64,000 bases of DNA, from contig NZ_JAMZFY010000001.1 in the NCBI RefSeq assembly GCF_025457605.1, forward strand, positions 2,108,001 to 2,172,000, in the 5' to 3' direction. Source of the stretch: Haloarcula laminariae. Lineage in GTDB: Archaea > Halobacteriota > Halobacteria > Halobacteriales > Haloarculaceae. Positions 1-7,047 of this stretch are shown one piece after another; position 1 is the first letter of the stretch; each line of letters opens with the position of its first letter. The notes under the pieces were generated by a model. The model was not told the DNA's origin, did no database searches, and was given only the letters and a program-made list of their open reading frames with translations. The position numbers and the translations under genes were made by a program.

Positions 1-392
1 AGTTCGATGGCGCTCGTGACGGCCGAGCCGCCCTTGTCCGTGCGCGCCTCGGCTTCGTCCTTGCTCATGCCCGGCCCGATGATGCCCAGCGTGACGGGGG
101 TGTCCCGCTTGAGCGACACGTCTGTCAGCCCCCCAGCGGCGGCGTCGGTGATGACCTTGTCGTGGTCCGTATCGCCCTCGATGACGACGCCCAGCACGGC
201 GACGGCGTCGATATCGTCCAGCCGCGCCAGCCGGTCGGCGGCGAGCGGCGTGTCGTAGGCGCCGGGGACCGAGAGCGTCTCGGCGATGGTCGCGCCCGCG
301 TCGGCGGCGGCCGCGTGCGCCGACTCCCGCATCGCGTCGATGACGTCCCCGTGTTTGTCGTACTGAGCCACGACCAGTCCGAGCTGCACCAT
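1..392 (-). CDS. ribH: 6,7-dimethyl-8-ribityllumazine synthase, 5' part (runs off the left edge)
   Basis: This gene makes the riboflavin precursor 6,7-dimethyl-8-ribityllumazine. The reverse strand reads MVQLGLVVAQYDKHGDV at the start, then VLGVVIEGDTDHDKV (the family substrate/phosphate loop with its conserved His) and GGSAVTSAIE near the window edge. About 130 residues are present, so nearly the whole protein of a usually ~135-155 aa family is seen; the C-terminus lies outside the window. The ATG at 392 is chosen because the protein begins directly with the family's first beta strand. The region before it is shared with the divergent gene at 484. Identification rests on the motif and overall fold pattern and is fairly secure. 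Confidence 0.88.
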   Translation of the reverse strand, partial: MVQLGLVVAQYDKHGDVIDAMRESAHAAAADAGATIAETLSVPGAYDTPLAADRLARLDDIDAVAVLGVVIEGDTDHDKVITDAAAGGLTDVSLKRDTPVTLGIIGPGMSKDEAEARTDKGGSAVTSAIE

Positions 393-483
393 ATTCGGTT
401 TGGGGACACTCGCGCGTAAAGAACTACCGTTCCGTGTCGGGAAACCAGAAAGATTCTAATCCCCGCTCGTCTTGCACTCAGTA

Positions 484-2496
484 ATGTCTACGTCGAGCGG
501 TGTCGTCTCTGCCCTCCAGCAGTTCCGGGACCGGAGCGCGGCGTGGTTCGACAGCGACGACTACGCGACGCTGAAAGTCGTCGTCGCGATAACGGTCCTC
601 TCGCTCGTCCTCCGCACCGTCTTTCTCGGCGCCCGCGTGGCCCACTTCGACGAGGGCCGGGTGGCCTACTGGGCCTGGCACTTCGGCGAGACGGGCAACT
701 TCGCCTACCGGTACATCATCCACGGGCCGTTCATCCAGCACGTCGACCGCTGGCTGTTCGCCCTCATCGGGCCCAGCGACTTCGCGATGCGGCTCCCGGT
801 CGCCGTCGTCGGCGGACTGCTCCCCCTCTCGGCGCTGCTCCTGCGGGCGCACCTGGACCGGAGCGAGACCGTCGCGCTCGCGTTCCTCTTTACGCTCGAC
901 CCCGTCCTCGTCTACTACTCGCGGTTCATGCGCAGCGACGTCCTCGTCGCGGCGTTCATGTTCGTCGCCTTCGCCCTGCTCGTGCGGCTCTACGACACCC
1001 GCAAACCGCGCTACATGTACGCCGCCGCCGTCTTCCTCGCGCTCGGCTTCGCCTCGAAGGAGAACGCGCTCGTCTACGTCGTCACCTGGCTCGGCGCGAC
1101 CGGTCTCCTGCTGGCGAAGCTTCTGATTCTGCCGAACGGCTTCCGCGACGCCGCCGCGTTCATGCTCCCCCGGCAGGTCAACGACCTCGCGACCGCCGTC
1201 CTGCCCGAGCGTTTCGGCCGGGTCGAGTTCGCCACCGGCCCCCCGTCAGCCGGCGCCGTCTGGGCCCGCGTGGTCGGCCGGGTGAAAGGCGACGTGTGGC
1301 GGGTCGTCGGTATCGTCCAGTCGTTCCGCAAGCGCCACGACCCCGCCTGGCAGGTCGCCGGCGCCTACGTCGGGCACGTCGTCCTCGCGCTGGTCGTCTT
1401 CGGGTTCGTCTCGCTGTACTTCTATGCGCCCCGCGGCGCCGGCATCGACGGCATCGAAAGCCACCCGGTCATCGCCGCGTCGACGCCCGGCTACGTCGGG
1501 TTCTGGGAGGGGATAACGAACCCAGCGCTGTTCGGGCAGCTGCTCGAGACCACGGTAGACCGCGTCGTCGACCAGTGGGGCAACTGGCTGGAGCCCGGCA
1601 CGGAGAAGGCCCGGGACACGTACATGAAGCACTTCTGGGTGTCCACCGAGGCGCTGATACTGGGGTCGCGCGTGGTGGCGGTACTCGGGGCCGTGGGCTA
1701 CGTCCTCGACCGGCTGAGTGCCACGACACCCCGTCACCTGGTCCCGTTTTGCTTCTATGCGGGCTTTGTCTCCATCTTCGGCTACCCGCTGGGGACCGAC
1801 ATCGGCGCGCCCTGGCTCGCCGTCCACGCCATCGTCCCGCTGGCGGTGCCGGCCGCAGTCGCGCTGGGCGCCGTGTTCCGCTGGGGGTCGGCGTCGCTTT
1901 CGACCGGTGACACGTCCCGCTTTACCAGCGCGACGCTCGTCCTCTTTGCCCTGTCGCTGCTTGTCGCCCAGTCCGCCGTGGGACAGGTCTATACGAACAC
2001 CACCGAGGACGGGAACCCCCTGGTCCAGTACGCCCAGCCCAGCGAGAGCCTGAAAGACGACCTCCGGGAGATGGACCGGCTCGCGACGGCCAACGGCGGG
2101 CACACCGACGTGCTCGTCTACTACGGGCAGTCGGGGGGAGAGTTCGACCAGCACAACGCCTACGTCGGACCGAACCGGGACGAGTGGGACGAGTCCTACC
2201 GGAACAACAAACCCACCTGTCTGATGTGGTACAACGCACTGCCGCTGCCGTGGTACTTCGCCGCGGGCGATATGGACGTTCAGTGTGAGAACAACGAGCG
2301 GAATCTGGAGTCACTCCTCCGCCAGAGTCCGCCGCCGGTCATCATCACCCAGGACTTCGACCCGACAGTCCCCGAGGCGGCGCTGGAGGCCGCCGGCTAC
2401 GAAAACGAGACCCACCGGATGCGGACCACCGGCGAACGGAACCTGTTCACGGTCTGGACGAACGAGGACGCCGTCGGCAACGAGACGGCACAATGA
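484..2496 (+). CDS. Membrane glycosyltransferase-like protein, Agl23/TIGR03663-type
   Basis: A polytopic membrane protein of about 670 aa resembling the GT39/PMT fold. The first TM segment (VVVAITVLSLVLRTVFLG) is followed by an external loop with HFDEGRVAYWAWH, where PMT-type enzymes carry their acidic catalytic residues. About ten more hydrophobic segments follow, then a ~170-residue soluble C-terminal domain containing GQSGGEFDQHNAY and CLMWYNALPLPWYF. I recall haloarchaeal proteins of this type as 'flippase activity-associated protein Agl23', linked to lipid-linked sugar handling in N-glycosylation; that role is inference. The ATG at 484 is preferred over a TTG four codons upstream. The gene ends in a 32-bp tandem repeat. 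Confidence 0.75.
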   Translation: MSTSSGVVSALQQFRDRSAAWFDSDDYATLKVVVAITVLSLVLRTVFLGARVAHFDEGRVAYWAWHFGETGNFAYRYIIHGPFIQHVDRWLFALIGPSDFAMRLPVAVVGGLLPLSALLLRAHLDRSETVALAFLFTLDPVLVYYSRFMRSDVLVAAFMFVAFALLVRLYDTRKPRYMYAAAVFLALGFASKENALVYVVTWLGATGLLLAKLLILPNGFRDAAAFMLPRQVNDLATAVLPERFGRVEFATGPPSAGAVWARVVGRVKGDVWRVVGIVQSFRKRHDPAWQVAGAYVGHVVLALVVFGFVSLYFYAPRGAGIDGIESHPVIAASTPGYVGFWEGITNPALFGQLLETTVDRVVDQWGNWLEPGTEKARDTYMKHFWVSTEALILGSRVVAVLGAVGYVLDRLSATTPRHLVPFCFYAGFVSIFGYPLGTDIGAPWLAVHAIVPLAVPAAVALGAVFRWGSASLSTGDTSRFTSATLVLFALSLLVAQSAVGQVYTNTTEDGNPLVQYAQPSESLKDDLREMDRLATANGGHTDVLVYYGQSGGEFDQHNAYVGPNRDEWDESYRNNKPTCLMWYNALPLPWYFAAGDMDVQCENNERNLESLLRQSPPPVIITQDFDPTVPEAALEAAGYENETHRMRTTGERNLFTVWTNEDAVGNETAQ

Positions 2497-2548
2497 CAAC
2501 CGCCGTCGGCACCGGGATGGCGCAGTGACAACCGCCATCGACAGCGGG
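2485..2548. repeat. 32-bp imperfect tandem direct repeat over the end of the preceding gene
   Basis: Positions 2485-2516 and 2517-2548 are exactly adjacent 32-bp units that match at 25 of 32 positions. Each contains the core TGACAACCGCC. The first copy carries the true stop codon (Thr-Ala-Gln-stop) and the second reads Met-Ala-Gln-stop in the same register, so the duplication copied the end of the coding region into the spacer before purK. Confidence 0.85.
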
Positions 2549-2600
2549 ACCGAGCGCTGGAACTCAAAGGCTTAAGCGGACCCCAGCGGTAAGTCCGGCC

Positions 2601-3794
2601 ATGACACGAACCTCTCCCGGCCCGACCGTCGGCGTCGTCGGCGGGGGACAGCTCGGACGGATGCTCGGCGAGGCCGCGGCGCCCCTCGGCGTCGAAGTGG
2701 TCGTCGCAGACCCGACGCCGGACTGCCCGGCCGCGCCGGTGGTCCGGGACCAGCTCGTCGGCGGTTTCGAGGACGAATCGACCGTCCGCGAACTCGCCGA
2801 GCGGGCCGACGTGCTGACCTTCGAAATCGAACTCGCCGACCCCGACGCCATGGAGCGGGTCGCCCAGGAGACCGGAACGCCGGTCCACCCGGCGCCGGAG
2901 ACCCTGCGGACCATCCAGGACAAACTCGTCCAGAAGCGCCGGCTCTCCGAGGCCGGCGTGCCCGTCCCCGAGTTCCGCGGGGTCGACACCGCCGACGAAC
3001 TCCGCGAGGCCTGCGAGGAACTGGGCTACCCCGCCATGCTGAAGGCCCGGACCGGCGGCTACGACGGGCGGGGCAACGTCCCGGTATCGGGCCCGGAAGA
3101 CGCCGAGGCCGCGATAGACGAGGTCGCCGGGCCGGCCATGGTCGAGGAGATGGTCGACTTCGAGCGCGAACTCGCCGTGATGGGCTGTCTGGGCGACGGC
3201 GAACGGGACACGTTCCCCGTCACCGAGACCGTCCACCGCGAGGAGATTCTCCGCGAGAGCGTCGCACCGGCGCGGGCGAGCGACGAGGTCCGGGAGCGCG
3301 CCCGGGACGTGGCGCTGAAGGTACTCGACGCCATGGACGGTCGGGGCGTCTTCGGTATCGAACTGTTCCAGACCAGCGAGCCGCGGAGCGGCTCGGAAGG
3401 TTCGAGCGGGCAAAGCCCGCAAGAAGGCGAGATTCTGCTCAACGAAATCGCCCCGCGCCCGCACAACTCCGGTCACTGGACCATCGAGGGGTGCCACACC
3501 TCGCAGTTCGAACAGCACATCCGGGCCGTGCTCGGCGAGCCGCTCGGGACGACCGAAATCCGGGACCCGACCGTCTCCGCTAACATCCTCGGCGACATCG
3601 AGGAGCGCCAGGACGCCGTGCTGCGCGGGGAGGAGACGGTACTTGCGACGGAACGAGCGCACCTCCACTGGTACGGCAAGCGCGAGGTGTACCCGCTCCG
3701 GAAGATGGGGCACGTCACGATGACTGGCGACGACCGCGACGGGCTGTTGGCCGAGGTCAGCGAGCTGCGCGACGGGCTCACTTTCCGCGGGTAG
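2601..3794 (+). CDS. purK: 5-(carboxyamino)imidazole ribonucleotide synthase (PurK)
   Basis: ATP-grasp enzyme of purine synthesis that carboxylates aminoimidazole ribonucleotide using bicarbonate. The N-terminus TVGVVGGGQLGRML is the PurK Rossmann signature. The central domain has QDKLVQKRRLSEAGVPVPEF and KARTGGYDGRGN (ATP binding), and the C-terminal half has NEIAPRPHNSGHWTIEGC. Its 397 aa exceeds the usual ~380 because about 17 residues rich in Ser, Gly, Glu and Arg (near residues 258-275) are inserted just before the metal-binding NEIAPRPHNSGH strand. That insert is encoded by two hairpins (see repeat feature). The partner PurE is not in the window. The gene stands alone and a likely TATA element (cttaag) lies about 30 bp upstream. 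Confidence 0.96.
   Translation: MTRTSPGPTVGVVGGGQLGRMLGEAAAPLGVEVVVADPTPDCPAAPVVRDQLVGGFEDESTVRELAERADVLTFEIELADPDAMERVAQETGTPVHPAPETLRTIQDKLVQKRRLSEAGVPVPEFRGVDTADELREACEELGYPAMLKARTGGYDGRGNVPVSGPEDAEAAIDEVAGPAMVEEMVDFERELAVMGCLGDGERDTFPVTETVHREEILRESVAPARASDEVRERARDVALKVLDAMDGRGVFGIELFQTSEPRSGSEGSSGQSPQEGEILLNEIAPRPHNSGHWTIEGCHTSQFEQHIRAVLGEPLGTTEIRDPTVSANILGDIEERQDAVLRGEETVLATERAHLHWYGKREVYPLRKMGHVTMTGDDRDGLLAEVSELRDGLTFRG
3377..3420. repeat. Double-hairpin palindromic element inside purK
   Basis: Two perfect inverted repeats stand 10 bp apart. The first has 8-bp arms (3377-3384 and 3388-3395, CGAGCCGC / GCGGCTCG) around a 3-base loop. The second has 6-bp arms (3406-3411 and 3415-3420, GCGGGC / GCCCGC) around AAA. 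They keep the purK frame open and encode the extra loop residues that normal PurK lacks. I believe similar Ser/Arg/Glu-rich inserts occur in other haloarchaeal proteins, but that is from memory and not shown by this window. Confidence 0.85.
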
Positions 3795-3834
3795 AACCGA
3801 GCGGCATTTGTCCGTCCGGACCCGAGCGCGAGGT

Positions 3835-4290
3835 ATGGACCGACGGGCCTTCCTCCGGACAGCCGTCCCGACGGCGGCGGTCGGACTGGCCGGCTGTATC
3901 GGTGGCGGCACACCGAGCGACTACGACGTGGGGATGGGTGCGAAGGTGTTTCGCCCGGAGACCATCGAGGTCTCGGCCGGCACCACGGTCACCTGGCTGA
4001 ACACGAACAAGCAGGGCCACTCCGTGACCGCCTACGAGAGCGGCCTCCCCGACGGCGCCGACTACTTCGCGTCCGGCGGGTTCGACAGCGAGGAGGCCGC
4101 ACGCGACGCCTGGGGCAACAGCTCCGGCGGGACGATGTTCGAGGGCGACACCTTCGAACACACCTTCGAGGTGCCCGGCGAGTACCCCTACTTCTGTATC
4201 CCCCACGAGACGGGTGGGATGGTCGGTACCGTCGTCGTCACCGGGGAGTCGGCAACGCCGACCGAGGCTGTGACGGCCACGACGGACTGA
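3835..4290 (+). CDS. Halocyanin-type blue copper lipoprotein
   Basis: Small secreted electron carrier with a type 1 copper site. The N-terminus MDRRAFLRTAVPTAAVGLAGC combines a twin-arginine-like signal with a lipobox (LAGC, Cys21), so export by Tat and lipid anchoring on the outer face are likely. The plastocyanin domain follows, with all four copper ligands visible: His62 (KQGHSVT), Cys121 (YFCIPH), His124 and Met129 (ETGGM). A short Thr-rich tail ends the protein. The ATG at 3835 is used rather than a start nine codons upstream, because it places the RR motif at residue 3. It converges on rps1e. Its redox partner cannot be told from context. Confidence 0.9.
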   Translation: MDRRAFLRTAVPTAAVGLAGCIGGGTPSDYDVGMGAKVFRPETIEVSAGTTVTWLNTNKQGHSVTAYESGLPDGADYFASGGFDSEEAARDAWGNSSGGTMFEGDTFEHTFEVPGEYPYFCIPHETGGMVGTVVVTGESATPTEAVTATTD

Positions 4291-4324
4291 CGGAGCGGGG
4301 GCTCACGGCGCGGCCGCTCGTCGT

Positions 4325-4340
4325 CGGTGAGAAAAAGTGA
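4325..4340 (-). terminator. Possible T-run terminator after rps1e
   Basis: On the minus strand, a run of five T (4332-4336) begins 20 bp past the rps1e stop, in the short convergent spacer. Archaeal termination commonly uses such T-runs. There is no clear stem. Confidence 0.4.
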
Positions 4341-4356
4341 AGTGAGCCGTCCTGAA

Positions 4357-4998
4357 TCAGGCTTCGACGTCGACGTCGTCCTCGTCGACGTCGACGGCCG
4401 TCTCCTCTTCGGCGGCGACCTCTTCGGGACGCGCTTCGAGCGTCGTCTTCTGGATTTCGACGCGTCGGAGCGGGTAGATGTCCTTGGCCTCGCCGTAGAT
4501 GGCCGAGGAGAGGCGGCCCTCGACGACCGAGTCGATGACCTCTTCGAAGGTGCGGTCCTTCGCGGTCTCGCGGACGAGGTCGATCATCGTCCGGCGGATG
4601 GCCTTCTCCTGGGAGGCGTCGGCCTTCTTGGTCGTGACGGCGACCGGCTGAATCTGGACGCGGTAGTCGTCCGTCGTCAGCACGGTGATGAAGGCCTCGA
4701 CCTTCGAGGAGCCGCGGCGGACGAGCGAGCGCAGGTAGTCCCGCGTCAGCTCGTGCTTGATGAACTCCGTGTACGCGGTGTCGGAGGCGACCTCGTTGAT
4801 CTTGAAGGTCAGTTTCGTGTTGTTCTCGCTGGCGTCGTTGTTCAGTTCGCCCAGCGTGGTCTCGATGGTGCGGCCGAGCACCTTGTCCGGTTCGTCTGCT
4901 GTGGTCTTGCCGAGAGTCTCCCGGTCGAACTGCTCGGGAGCCTGCACGGTGTACCACCGTTTCTGCTGTGTGCGCTTGGAGACGCTTCGTTCACTCAT
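4357..4998 (-). CDS. rps1e: 30S ribosomal protein S1e (S3Ae)
   Basis: Archaeal/eukaryotic small-subunit protein eS1, 213 aa. Seen are the N-terminal KRTQQKRWYTVQAPEQFD, the central LTFKINEVASDTAYTEF and TRDYLRSLVRRGSSKV, and DIYPLRRVEIQKTTL near the end, all typical of the family. The last ~25 residues are an acidic haloarchaeal tail (EEETAVDVDEDD). It is the last gene of a leftward operon and its start overlaps the pcc1 end by 8 bp, so translation is probably coupled. Confidence 0.96.
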   Translation of the reverse strand: MSERSVSKRTQQKRWYTVQAPEQFDRETLGKTTADEPDKVLGRTIETTLGELNNDASENNTKLTFKINEVASDTAYTEFIKHELTRDYLRSLVRRGSSKVEAFITVLTTDDYRVQIQPVAVTTKKADASQEKAIRRTMIDLVRETAKDRTFEEVIDSVVEGRLSSAIYGEAKDIYPLRRVEIQKTTLEARPEEVAAEEETAVDVDEDDVDVEA

Positions 4999-5230
4999 GG
5001 TTGGATTGTGTTGGGTCGGTCGTAAGCTGTGCTGCGACGCGGAGGTTGACGACGTAGTCGTCGACTGTCGACTGGAGGCCGCTGGTGTTGTCGCGCTCTA
5101 TCGTCGTGACCACGGCGTCGCCCTCGACGCGGGTGGTCATCTCGGCGGTGTTGTCCGGGCGGACGGCCGCGACGACGCGTTCGGCGGCGTCGGGCGAGCC
5201 GAACTCGGTCTCGATGTCGGCCCGTCTCAT
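4991..5230 (-). CDS. pcc1: KEOPS complex subunit Pcc1
   Basis: A 79-aa protein with the Pcc1 pattern: N-terminal strand, FGSPDAAERVVAAVRPDN, TRVEGDAVVTTIERDN, and a C-terminal helix SGLQSTVDDYVVNLRVA. Pcc1 dimerises and holds the KEOPS complex that makes the t6A modification of tRNAs. The ATG overlaps the end of the RecJ-like gene (ATGA) and the 3' end overlaps rps1e, so it is embedded in the ribosomal operon. The short length matches the family. Confidence 0.9.
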   Translation of the reverse strand: MRRADIETEFGSPDAAERVVAAVRPDNTAEMTTRVEGDAVVTTIERDNTSGLQSTVDDYVVNLRVAAQLTTDPTQSNHE

Positions 5231-6339
5231 ACTGCCTCCCGGAACGCTTCGATGAGTTCCGACGTGGGCACGTCGAACTGTGCGCGGGCGCGGTCGTCCC
5301 GTCCCGCCGACTCGCCGCCGACGGCGTCGGTCGCGGCGCGCATGGTCGCGGCCACGTCCCGGCCGTCGGTCGCGCGGGCGGCCGCTTTGCCGTCGGTCAC
5401 GACGAGCGTGACCGGCTCCGGCGCGTGGAAGTCGGCCAGGAGGCGGGCGACGGTGCCGACCGGCATCTCGTCCCCGCGGGCGACGAACAGGCCGTCGTAC
5501 CGGCCGGTCGTCGCGTCGGCGACGGCGCCGTGGGCGCGGCTCGCGTGGGTCCGCCAGGCCGACAGCGCCGATTCGCGGACACCCTCGTGCCCCAGCGCGA
5601 GCGCGATGCCCGTGCCGGGTGCCTCGCGGGCGACCGCATCGAGCACGTCGGCGTAGCCGCCGACCGTCTCGAAGGGGCCGCCGGCGTAGGGGTGCAACGC
5701 CGCTGCGACTGTCTCGGTCGCCCGCTCGGGAGCGTCCTCGGTGACAGCCAGCGCGACCAGCGACGCGATGCGCCGGCGGTCGTCGTCGGCGGGGTCGTCG
5801 GGCAGGTCCAGCTCCGCGAGCGCTGCCCGTGCCCGTTCGACATCTCCGGAGAACGGGCCCGACAGCAGCGTCGAGTGGGCCAGTCCGTCGGCGATGTCCG
5901 CGACCGGGACGGCGAGTCCCGGACGTCGTTCGACGCCGGCGCGTTCGGCGGCGTCGGCGACCGTGCCGTCGACCGCGCCGCCGGCAACGGTGCCGGCGAG
6001 CGCGAGGACGGGGTCCGGACTGGCGCCGAGTTCGCGGGCGACGGTGTTGGCCGTCGCGGCCGGCCTCGCCGACAGCGTGTGGTCGGCGCCGTGACCGCCG
6101 GCGCCGAGCGCGACTGTGACGTCTGCCTCGGTGGACCGGTCGGGGTCGGCGAAGGGGGCGACGACGCTCGCCTGGAACGGCGTGTCGTCGGCCGTCAGTG
6201 CCTGCGCCAGCAGCCCCGTCCCGGCGAGCGCCTCGCCGGTCGCGTCGCTGACGAGCCGCACGAAGGCGGCCCCGTCGAGCGCGGCGGCGAGGTCACTGGG
6301 CGAGGGGGCTGGCGCCTGGTCCCGACCGGTAGCCGACAT
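5227..6339 (-). CDS. RecJ-like (degenerate DHH superfamily) protein
   Basis: A 370-aa, Ala-rich acidic protein placed between rps15 and pcc1, where haloarchaeal genomes usually annotate 'exonuclease RecJ'. It has the alternating hydrophobic layout of a DHH-fold protein and a Gly-rich stretch GAGGHGADHTLSARP, but no DHH or DHHA1 motif and no run of conserved catalytic Asp residues, so nuclease activity looks doubtful. The C-terminal third, with FVARGDEMPVGTVARLLADFH, resembles a DHHA1-like substrate lobe only loosely. The start shares one base with the rps15 stop (TAATG). Fold and context are the evidence; a structural role with KEOPS or the replisome is possible but unproven. Confidence 0.6.
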   Translation of the reverse strand: MSATGRDQAPAPSPSDLAAALDGAAFVRLVSDATGEALAGTGLLAQALTADDTPFQASVVAPFADPDRSTEADVTVALGAGGHGADHTLSARPAATANTVARELGASPDPVLALAGTVAGGAVDGTVADAAERAGVERRPGLAVPVADIADGLAHSTLLSGPFSGDVERARAALAELDLPDDPADDDRRRIASLVALAVTEDAPERATETVAAALHPYAGGPFETVGGYADVLDAVAREAPGTGIALALGHEGVRESALSAWRTHASRAHGAVADATTGRYDGLFVARGDEMPVGTVARLLADFHAPEPVTLVVTDGKAAARATDGRDVAATMRAATDAVGGESAGRDDRARAQFDVPTSELIEAFREAV

Positions 6340-6800
6340 TACAGGAGCGAGGCGGCTTTCTCGTAGCTGTAGGTGAAGTCCTCGTCGATTTCGTCACCGC
6401 GGTAGTAGTCGACGAGCCGGCGAATCTTCGACTGCGTGTTCTGCAGGGCGCGCTTGTTCTGGTGGTCGCCGGGGTGTTCGTCCATGTGGTCGCGCAGGCG
6501 GACCGCGCGCTTCATCAGGTTTCGGAGGTCCTCGGGGAAGTCGGGGTCGGCGTCGTTGTCCTCGAGAATCTCGGTGACCTTCTTGCCGGTCGCCAGCTTG
6601 ACGTTCGGGATGGACGTGCCCTGAACGCCTTCGTCGCGCAGTTTCAGGCCGATTTCGCTGGGCGAGTGGCCCTGCTCTGCGAGTTCGACGACGCGTGCCT
6701 CGATGGCGTCTTCGTCGACGTCGCTCCACTCCGGGGGTTCGTCTGCCGCCGGCTTGTCCGAGTCGGACGAGCCGCGGCGGCGTGTGTGCATTCGTGCCAT
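6339..6800 (-). CDS. rps15: 30S ribosomal protein S15
   Basis: Archaeal uS15, 153 aa, longer than bacterial S15 because of the archaeal N-terminal extension. Visible are MARMHTRRRGSS, the helical block GHSPSEIGLKLRDEGVQG followed by PNVKLATGKKVTEIL, and the rRNA-binding C-terminal part RAVRLRDHMDEHPGD, NKRALQNTQSKIRRLVDYY. It is the first gene of the leftward operon rps15 / RecJ-like / pcc1 / rps1e, all overlapping by 1-8 bp. Confidence 0.96.
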   Translation of the reverse strand: MARMHTRRRGSSDSDKPAADEPPEWSDVDEDAIEARVVELAEQGHSPSEIGLKLRDEGVQGTSIPNVKLATGKKVTEILEDNDADPDFPEDLRNLMKRAVRLRDHMDEHPGDHQNKRALQNTQSKIRRLVDYYRGDEIDEDFTYSYEKAASLL

Positions 6801-7016
6801 AGTTGTCGTTGGAACCGCACGAACCGCTCGTCGCTACCGGTAGCGAGGCGTATCGGCATCGGCTGATGCCAAACACGGCCGCAATCCCGAGCCGCGGAAG
6901 CCCGCGGCGTGTCAGATTTGCGGTCGTGCTGTTCCCGTGGGGAACTCGCCCGTCACGGGACTAAACCGTTTCCATCTGTCCCGAGGGGTCGTTGCGGGCG
7001 GAGAACGGCCAGCGCG

Positions 7017-7024
7017 CTTATTAG
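7017..7024 (+). promoter_or_regulatory. TATA-like box for the 604-aa pilin-like gene
   Basis: The sequence CTTATTAG is centred about 28 bp before the ATG at 7048. This fits a leaderless haloarchaeal transcript and supports that start over the longer open frame from 6937. Confidence 0.5.
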
Positions 7025-7047
7025 GTCCGATTGCGTCTGTTCGTAGT

